Positions 58,475 to 64,000 of a stretch of DNA of 64,000 nt are shown piece after piece. The stretch comes from Aureimonas altamirensis (GTDB taxonomy: Bacteria; Pseudomonadota; Alphaproteobacteria; Rhizobiales; Rhizobiaceae): the NCBI RefSeq assembly GCF_001463885.1, contig NZ_BBWQ01000010.1, positions 124,001 to 188,000 on the forward strand, in the 5' to 3' direction. The position numbers were made by a program, and so were the translations under genes. The stretch's first letter is position 1. Every line of letters starts with the position of its first letter. The notes beneath the pieces are model-generated. The model saw nothing but the letters and a program-made list of their open reading frames with translations. It did no database searches and was not told the DNA's origin.

Positions 58475-60001
58475 TCATCGCCCGCGCCGGAAGCCCCCGA
58501 GGATACCGCGCAGTACGGCATTGGTGACCTGGGTTGCCACTGTGCGGCCAACCGATTTCATGATCGCTTCCGTTACAGTCTGCCGCTGATAGCCGGAGGC
58601 GCGCCGACGCGGCGCCGGCTTGGATGTCTGCGGCCCGTCGTTGAAATCCGGTATCGGCAGGCGGCGCTGCTGCGCCTCAACCGCCGTTTCCTCGGCCAGC
58701 TTGTCATCGGCCCGCTGGTTGAGGATTTCGTAGGCGGACTCCCTGTCCACCGCCGTATCGTACCGGCCACGCACCGGGCTGTCGCTCATCACGGCGCGGC
58801 GCTCGGCATCGTCCAGAGGCCCCAAGCGCCCCACCGGCGGGCGGATCAGGCAGCGCTGCACGATGCTCGGCACCCCGCCCTTGCCGAGCGTCGACACCAG
58901 CGCCTCGCCGACGCCCAGCTCGGTGATGGCCTTGAACGTGTCGAAATCCGGATTGGGGCGAAAGGTGGACGCTGCCGTACGCACGGCTTTCTCTTCACGC
59001 GGGGTATAGGCGCGCAGCGCATGCTGCACACGGTTGCCAAGCTGGGCCAGCACGCTTTCCGGAACGTCCATCGGGTTCTGCGTTACGAAATACACGCCGA
59101 CGCCCTTGGAGCGGATCAGCTTCACCACCTGCTCGATGCGGTCCACCAGCGCCTTCGGGGCATCGTCGAACAGCAAATGCGCCTCGTCGAAAAAGAAGAC
59201 GAGTTTGGGTTTGTCGGGGTCGCCCACTTCGGGCATCTCCTCGAACAGTTCCGACAGGAGCCACAGAAGGAACGTCGCATAGAGGCGCGGGCTCGACATC
59301 AGCTTGTCGGCCGCCAGCACGCTCACATAGCCACGCCCGTCACGGTCGACGCGCATGAGATCGTCGATCGCCATGGCCGGCTCGCCGAAGAAGTTGCGGG
59401 CCCCCTGGTTTTCGAGAACCAGCAACTGACGCTGGATCGCGCCGACGCTGGCCTTGGCTACGTTGCCGTACCGCCGCGAGATTTCGTCCGCCTGCTCGGC
59501 GACATGGGTCAGCATCGCCTGAAGGTCCTTCAGGTCCAGCAGCAGCAAGCCCTGCTCGTCGGCGATGCGGAAGGCGATGTTGAGCACACCCTCCTGCGCG
59601 TCGGTCAAATCCATCAGCCGCGACAACAGAAGCGGGCCCATTTCCGATACGGTCGTGCGGACCGGATGCCCCTTCTCGCCGAAGAGATCCCAGAAGATCG
59701 CCGGAGAATAGTCGTTGACATAGGGGTTGAGGCCCACCTCGCCGGCCCGCTTGACGAGGAAGTCCTTCGGCTCGCCGCGCACCGCAAGGCCCGACAGGTC
59801 GCCCTTCACGTCGGCACAGAAGACGGGCACGCCCGCAGCGGAAAACCCTTCTGCCAGCACCTGCAGCGTCACCGTCTTGCCGGTGCCGGTGGCGCCCGTG
59901 ACAAGGCCGTGGCGGTTTGCGTATTTCAGTAACAGTTCTTCGGGCACCGGGTTGCCTTCGGACACACTCGCCCCAAGAAACAGCTTACCGTCTTCCTGCA
60001 T
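58475..60001 (-). CDS. HerA-like DUF853 ATPase
   Basis: 508 residues. Walker A GATGTGKT near residue 40, Walker B VFFFDEAHLLF, and the DUF853 blocks FCADVKGDLSGLA and FVTQNPMDVPESVLAQLGNR. HerA/FtsK-superfamily hexameric ATPase of unknown cellular role, common in proteobacteria. GGAGG 6 nt before ATG 60001 decides the start; the in-frame ATG 60040 is less likely. The C-terminus is basic. Confidence 0.85.
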   Translation of the reverse strand: MQEDGKLFLGASVSEGNPVPEELLLKYANRHGLVTGATGTGKTVTLQVLAEGFSAAGVPVFCADVKGDLSGLAVRGEPKDFLVKRAGEVGLNPYVNDYSPAIFWDLFGEKGHPVRTTVSEMGPLLLSRLMDLTDAQEGVLNIAFRIADEQGLLLLDLKDLQAMLTHVAEQADEISRRYGNVAKASVGAIQRQLLVLENQGARNFFGEPAMAIDDLMRVDRDGRGYVSVLAADKLMSSPRLYATFLLWLLSELFEEMPEVGDPDKPKLVFFFDEAHLLFDDAPKALVDRIEQVVKLIRSKGVGVYFVTQNPMDVPESVLAQLGNRVQHALRAYTPREEKAVRTAASTFRPNPDFDTFKAITELGVGEALVSTLGKGGVPSIVQRCLIRPPVGRLGPLDDAERRAVMSDSPVRGRYDTAVDRESAYEILNQRADDKLAEETAVEAQQRRLPIPDFNDGPQTSKPAPRRRASGYQRQTVTEAIMKSVGRTVATQVTNAVLRGILGGFRRGR

Positions 60002-60096
60002 GTTCACCCTCCGCTTGCCGTTCGCGCCAGCCTTTGCCATGGTCCCGCCGTGCCCGGCCGGTAGCCGGACGATCGCCAAAGTCAGGACTACCAGAA

Positions 60097-60447
60097 ATGG
60101 ACGATCTCTTCTCCCGTATATCTGCTGCGGCCGAGATTTCGGAAAGCGACGCACGTCAGGCGGTTGGATACATCCTCGCCTACATGCACGCTGAAAGCGA
60201 AGACGATTCGCTGCCCGGCATGGTTTCGGCCACCCCCGGGGCGGCGGAGGCACTGGCAACCGCCAATGGTTACGACGGCAGCGGCGGCATCATGGGTCTC
60301 GGCGCCCGCCTGATGGGGATGGGCCTCGACATGGAGCAGATCCGCGATGTGGCGGAAAGCTTCGTCGCCGCCGCGCGCAAGCATGCCGGCGACGAAACGG
60401 TGGACAAGGCCATCGCCTCGGTGCCCGCGCTCGCCCAGTTCATCTAA
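60097..60447 (+). CDS. Small DUF2267-like protein, function unknown
   Basis: 116 residues: helical N-terminal half (SRISAAAEISESDARQAVGY), a Gly-rich middle (GSGGIMGLGARLMGMGL) and a helical end (KAIASVPALAQFI). It resembles small proteins often annotated DUF2267; I am not certain of that assignment. It is 12 bp ahead of corA. Confidence 0.6.
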   Translation: MDDLFSRISAAAEISESDARQAVGYILAYMHAESEDDSLPGMVSATPGAAEALATANGYDGSGGIMGLGARLMGMGLDMEQIRDVAESFVAAARKHAGDETVDKAIASVPALAQFI

Positions 60448-60459
60448 GCGAATTCTGCG

Positions 60460-61551
60460 ATGATCCTCGCCTACGTATTCTCCGATGGGCGCATGCGCCC
60501 CGTCGCTTCGGCGGGCGCGGACTTTGCCTCCGACGCCATCTGGCTCGATCTCTTCGATCCAACGCCGGAAGAAGTCGCCGCAATCGAAAAGCATCTTGCC
60601 ATCGACGTTCCGACGCCCGAGGAGATGCGCGAGATCGAAGTGTCGAGCCGCCTCTACACCGAGGACAACGCCGACTTCATGACGCTGGTGCTGCCGCATG
60701 GCCGCCAGGCAACCGGCGTGGCGCAATTCGCGCCCGTCACCTTCATCCTTGTGGGTTCCTCGCTCGTCACGCTGCGCTACAGCGAACCGCGCAGCTTCGA
60801 GTTGTATGCGGCCAAGCTGTGCCGCGAGCCCGTATCGTTCGACCTGACATTGCCGCCCACGCCCGAAGACGTCGAGGCCGCCGGCCCCGACGAAGACGGC
60901 GCGGCGCCGCAGCCGGCAGCCGCAAAGCCCGCGCGAAAGCCGGCACGCCCCCCGCGCCCGGAGGTCATCCTGCTGGGGCTTCTGGAAGCGGTGGTGGATC
61001 GGGTCGCCGACCTTCTGGAAGGCACCGCAATCGACCTCGACCACACGGCCAAGGACATCTTCCAGTCGTCGGAGCAGCGCGCGCCGATCGCCAATGCCCG
61101 CTACAAGGAGATGCTACGGCAGATCGGCCGCTGCGCCGACCTTGCCTCCCGCACGCGCGAGGCGCTTGTCACCTTCGACAGGATGCTGCCTTTCGCACAG
61201 CTCGCCTTCGACCGGCGCAAGGCGCCGAAGGAGCTCAAGTCACGCATCAAGGCGATGTCGCGCGATATCCAGTCGCTCAACGATTTCGCGGCCTTCATCA
61301 ACAACAAGACCAATTTCCTGCTGGATACGGCCGTCGGCATGATCTCGATCGAGCAGAACGCGATCATCAAGATCTTCTCGGTGGCGGCCGTCGGCTTCAT
61401 GCCGCCGACGCTGATCGCTTCGATCTACGGAATGAACTTCCAGGACATGCCGGAGCTGTCGTGGCATTTCGGCTATCCCCTGGCCATCGCCGGCATGTTC
61501 GTCTCGGCGATCCTGCCGCTCGCCTATTTCCGCTACAAGCGCTGGCTATAA
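60460..61551 (+). CDS. corA: CorA-family divalent-cation transporter
   Basis: 363 residues: a large cytoplasmic domain and two C-terminal membrane helices with the signature YGMNF between them, ending FRYKRWL. It probably carries Mg2+ or another divalent ion. An insert of about 30 residues (about 136-168, rich in Ala/Pro/Lys/Arg) lengthens the cytoplasmic domain. The 3' end overlaps pqqE by 6 bp, convergent. Confidence 0.92.
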   Translation: MILAYVFSDGRMRPVASAGADFASDAIWLDLFDPTPEEVAAIEKHLAIDVPTPEEMREIEVSSRLYTEDNADFMTLVLPHGRQATGVAQFAPVTFILVGSSLVTLRYSEPRSFELYAAKLCREPVSFDLTLPPTPEDVEAAGPDEDGAAPQPAAAKPARKPARPPRPEVILLGLLEAVVDRVADLLEGTAIDLDHTAKDIFQSSEQRAPIANARYKEMLRQIGRCADLASRTREALVTFDRMLPFAQLAFDRRKAPKELKSRIKAMSRDIQSLNDFAAFINNKTNFLLDTAVGMISIEQNAIIKIFSVAAVGFMPPTLIASIYGMNFQDMPELSWHFGYPLAIAGMFVSAILPLAYFRYKRWL

Positions 61552-62682
61552 AGCCCGCCCGAACTGGCGGTAAGAGGCGGGGCCCGGGTCGCGGGATGCG
61601 GCCTCGGTCACGGCCATGTCCTTCACCCGCTCATGGAATGTCGATTTGATGCAGGCCGGGTCGGCATTGGCGGCATCGCCCGTCAGTGCGAGAGCCTGGC
61701 AGCGGCATCCGCCCAGATCGATCATCTTGCGTTCGCAACTGGCGCAGGGCTCCTTCATCCAGCTCGTGCCGCGATAGGCGTCGAAGGCCGGGGACGCCGC
61801 CCATATATCCTGCAGCGAATGGTCGCGCACCGACCAGAACTCCAGATGCTTGATCGTCTGCGCCGCATGGCACGGCAGCACCATGCCGGACGGGGTGACG
61901 CTAAAGGTTCGCAGGCCCCAGCCGCCGTTGCACAGCTTCGGATAGCGCGCGTAGTAATCGGGGAAGACGGCATCGATGGCCAACCGGCCCTTCAACGCCT
62001 CGCGTGCGGCGGTTATCTCCTCGATGGTCCTGTCCACATCCTCGCGGCTCGGCATGAGCTGCGCCCGGTTCTTCAGCGCCCAGCCATAATACTGCGTATG
62101 CGCCACCTCCAGCCGCTTGGCGCCCAGCGCCAGCGCCTTGTCGATCATCAAGGGCACCTGATGAATGTTCTGGCGGTGGATGACGGCGTTCAACGTCAGC
62201 GGAAACCCGCGCTGAACGACGGCATGGGCAAAGGCTTCCTTGCGCTCGAATGCCCCTTTCATGCCGCCGACGCGTTCGGTGATCTCCGGATCGGCGCCCT
62301 GCATCGATAGCTGGATATGGTCGAGCCCGGCTTCCAGGAGCCTGTCCAGCATGTCATCGCCCACCGCGATGCCGGACGTGATGAGGTTGGTATACAGGCC
62401 GGCAGCCGCCGCATGGGCGGTCAGCTCGACGATGTCCTTGCGGGCGGTCGGCTCACCCCCGGACAGATGAACGTGGATCACGCCCATCTCGGCCGCCTGG
62501 TCGAAGACGCGTTTCCAGTCGTCGGTCGACAGCTCCGCCGAGCGCGTTTCCAGCTCCAGCGGGTTGGAGCAATAGGTGCAGCGCAGGGGGCAGCGATGCG
62601 TCAACTCCGCCAGAACGCCGATCGGCGCGGGCGGTGCCGGGTGCGGCTCGGGCATGGCCCGTGGATTCGGCATCTCGTTCAT
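61546..62682 (-). CDS. pqqE: PQQ biosynthesis radical SAM protein
   Basis: 378 residues. Radical SAM cluster motif CPLRCTYC near residue 31, then [14 protein letters not shown], and a C-terminal SPASM-type cysteine region ([21 protein letters not shown]). It cross-links Glu and Tyr of the PqqA peptide with PqqD as chaperone. ATG 62682 overlaps the pqqD stop (4 bp). Confidence 0.96.
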   Translation of the reverse strand: MNEMPNPRAMPEPHPAPPAPIGVLAELTHRCPLRCTYCSNPLELETRSAELSTDDWKRVFDQAAEMGVIHVHLSGGEPTARKDIVELTAHAAAAGLYTNLITSGIAVGDDMLDRLLEAGLDHIQLSMQGADPEITERVGGMKGAFERKEAFAHAVVQRGFPLTLNAVIHRQNIHQVPLMIDKALALGAKRLEVAHTQYYGWALKNRAQLMPSREDVDRTIEEITAAREALKGRLAIDAVFPDYYARYPKLCNGGWGLRTFSVTPSGMVLPCHAAQTIKHLEFWSVRDHSLQDIWAASPAFDAYRGTSWMKEPCASCERKMIDLGGCRCQALALTGDAANADPACIKSTFHERVKDMAVTEAASRDPGPASYRQFGRAL

Positions 62683-62957
62683 AGGACCACCAGTTGCTTT
62701 TCTTCCAGGTCGGACAGAAACCCTTCCACATCCGGCCGGATCACGGAGATTTCGGCGGCGAAGTTGGCGGCAAGATCGGCGACGATGTCGTCCAGTGTAC
62801 GCCTGCCGTCCACGCGTTTCAAAATTTCCGTGGCCACGCCGTCCGCCTCGAAGATGCGCTCGGGGCCCACCAGTATGTACCGCCCGCGCGTCTTGTCCTC
62901 GCGAAACCGCACGCCGTGCGGAAAGCGCGGCACGAGATCGTCGGCAAGGCCGCTCAT
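62679..62957 (-). CDS. pqqD: PQQ biosynthesis peptide chaperone
   Basis: 92 residues with the PqqD pattern ([19 protein letters not shown], and [18 protein letters not shown]). It binds PqqA and delivers it to PqqE. Encoded as a separate protein, overlapping pqqC and pqqE by 4 bp. Confidence 0.95.
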   Translation of the reverse strand: MSGLADDLVPRFPHGVRFREDKTRGRYILVGPERIFEADGVATEILKRVDGRRTLDDIVADLAANFAAEISVIRPDVEGFLSDLEEKQLVVL

Positions 62958-63712
62958 CGCCCGGCCTCCCCGGAGGCAAGGCCGCTGCCGGGCTGCCATG
63001 CCCCGGGCGGGACCATGCCGGGTTCGACATAGGAAAAATAAAGCGCGTCGAGCTGCGCCCACAGCACGTCGCATTTGAAGCGAAGGGCGTTCAGCACGGC
63101 TTCCTGCTCTTCCGGCCGGCGGGCGTTGTCGATGCAGTAATGCAGGGCGAAGTCGGAATCCTGTTTCGCCTGCACGGGCCGCTTGTCGAAATAGGCAAGG
63201 GTGTCCCGCGTGATGAACGGATAATGCTCCAGCATGCCGCGCACGCGCTCGCTGATGACCGTCGGCGAGAAAAGCTCCGTCAGCGACGAGGCCACCGCCT
63301 CCAGCAGCGTCCTGTCCCGCACGAAGTGCACATAGGCGTCCACGGCAAACCGGGTTGCCGGCAGGATACCCTTGCCGGCCACGACATAGGCTTCGTCCAG
63401 CCCGACGCCGCGCCCGAGTGCGATCCACTTCTCGATACCGCCGGGCTCGCTGCCGTCGCCGTCATGGTCGATGATGCGGCGGCGCCATTCGCGGCGCAGC
63501 TCGGGCGTCGTCAGGCGGCTGAGGATGATGGAGTCCTTCACCGGGATCATCGACTGGTAGTAATAGCGGTTGAGCGCCCAGGCCTGCACCTGGCTTTTCG
63601 ACAGCTTGCCGGTGTGCAACAGGCGATGGAACGGATGCAGGTTATGATACCGCTCGGCGCCGATCTGCCGCAGCGCCGCCTCGAATTCATGCGCGTTCAG
63701 AAGCGGCTTCAT
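62954..63712 (-). CDS. pqqC: Pyrroloquinoline-quinone synthase
   Basis: 252 residues, all-helical oxidase that completes PQQ. Conserved stretches [40 protein letters not shown] and [20 protein letters not shown] are present. Overlaps pqqB by 4 bp. Confidence 0.96.
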   Translation of the reverse strand: MKPLLNAHEFEAALRQIGAERYHNLHPFHRLLHTGKLSKSQVQAWALNRYYYQSMIPVKDSIILSRLTTPELRREWRRRIIDHDGDGSEPGGIEKWIALGRGVGLDEAYVVAGKGILPATRFAVDAYVHFVRDRTLLEAVASSLTELFSPTVISERVRGMLEHYPFITRDTLAYFDKRPVQAKQDSDFALHYCIDNARRPEEQEAVLNALRFKCDVLWAQLDALYFSYVEPGMVPPGAWQPGSGLASGEAGR

Positions 63713-64000
63713 GCAACAAGCTCCATCCCGTCATAGGCGACGCGCCAGCCGCACGCCTCTACCCGGTCGCGTTCTTCCGATCCCTCGACGAGGATCGGGT
63801 TCGTATTGTTGATGTGGATATAGATCTTCTCGCCGATGCCGAGCCCGTCGAAGGCCTCAAGGCTTCCGCCCGGCCCGGAAATGGGGACATGGCCCATGCG
63901 CCGGCCCGTCTTGGCGCCGACACCGGCCGCCTCCATCTCGCCGTCGGTAAAGACGGTGCCGTCGAACAGGACCGCATGCGCACCGGATACGCGCTGGCGC
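63709..64000 (-). CDS. pqqB: PQQ biosynthesis protein B, C-terminal part (partial)
   Basis: The last 96 or so codons are present; the gene runs off the right edge. HAVLFDGTVFTDGEM, GRRMGHVPISGPGGSLEA and IHINNTNPIL are characteristic of this metallo-beta-lactamase-fold protein. pqqA would be expected just beyond the window. Confidence 0.95.
   Translation of the reverse strand, partial: RQRVSGAHAVLFDGTVFTDGEMEAAGVGAKTGRRMGHVPISGPGGSLEAFDGLGIGEKIYIHINNTNPILVEGSEERDRVEACGWRVAYDGMELVA

Overview
The window is about 64 kb of high-GC DNA from an alphaproteobacterium, most probably in the order Hyphomicrobiales (Rhizobiales). The evidence is a complete PhyR-NepR-EcfG general stress locus with an HWE histidine kinase, a rhizobial Rem-type motility regulator, a CycM-type cytochrome, and an SRP RNA gene directly upstream of dnaX. 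I cannot fix the genus. The window reads as ordinary chromosome: genes are tightly packed on both strands, with many ATGA overlaps, and I see no insertion sequence, prophage, CRISPR array or tRNA gene.

Layout. 1-3.3 kb: start of dnaX, the 4.5S/SRP RNA gene, a HIT protein, nudC, and a single reading frame that joins kdsB (CMP-KDO synthetase) to pheA (prephenate dehydratase). 3.6-13 kb: a membrane-anchored cytochrome c with a repetitive tail, then a Yej-type peptide ABC transporter operon (two solute-binding proteins, two permeases, one double ATPase) ending in an overlapping Nudix gene. 13-17.3 kb: a 2-hydroxyacid dehydrogenase, an outer-membrane barrel, an Mrp/ApbC ATPase, a HugZ-like protein and a glycine-zipper lipoprotein. 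17.3-24.8 kb: HWE kinase, phyR, nepR, ecfG and a run of small membrane or envelope proteins (DUF883-like, YqjE-like, two unknowns, a lipid kinase, DUF1328, a triple PRC-barrel protein). Two of these have candidate EcfG promoters. 24.9-33.2 kb: an RND efflux pair, an ABC-F ATPase, a DEAD-box helicase with a long leader, and a PHA-system protein. 33.2-34.6 kb: rem and an unknown gene.

34.7-44.6 kb is the most coherent system: reductive pyrimidine catabolism. PreT/PreA reduce the pyrimidine, HydA opens the ring, and a beta-ureidopropionase-type amidohydrolase releases the carbamoyl group. An NMT1-family ABC transporter probably imports the substrate. A divergent RutR-like TetR regulator and two RutR-type palindromes, one ahead of each operon, link the two halves into one regulon. 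44.8-47 kb: a K+ channel with a zinc-ribbon tail, a DUF423 protein and cysQ. 47-53.1 kb: a complete seven-gene Mrp Na+/H+ antiporter operon (mrpA-G). 53.3-61.6 kb: housekeeping and stress genes (msrB, ptrB, sodB, a branched-chain aminotransferase, an L,D-transpeptidase, a HerA-like ATPase, corA). 61.5-64 kb: pqqE, pqqD, pqqC and the 3' end of pqqB, running off the right edge.

No wholly new system is evident. The points most worth following are the kdsB-pheA fusion, the two RutR-type operators, the stress-locus neighbourhood with its candidate EcfG promoters, the cluster of ATGTCGA inverted repeats at 45.6-45.7 kb, and rem standing apart from flagellar genes with a possible CtrA site.
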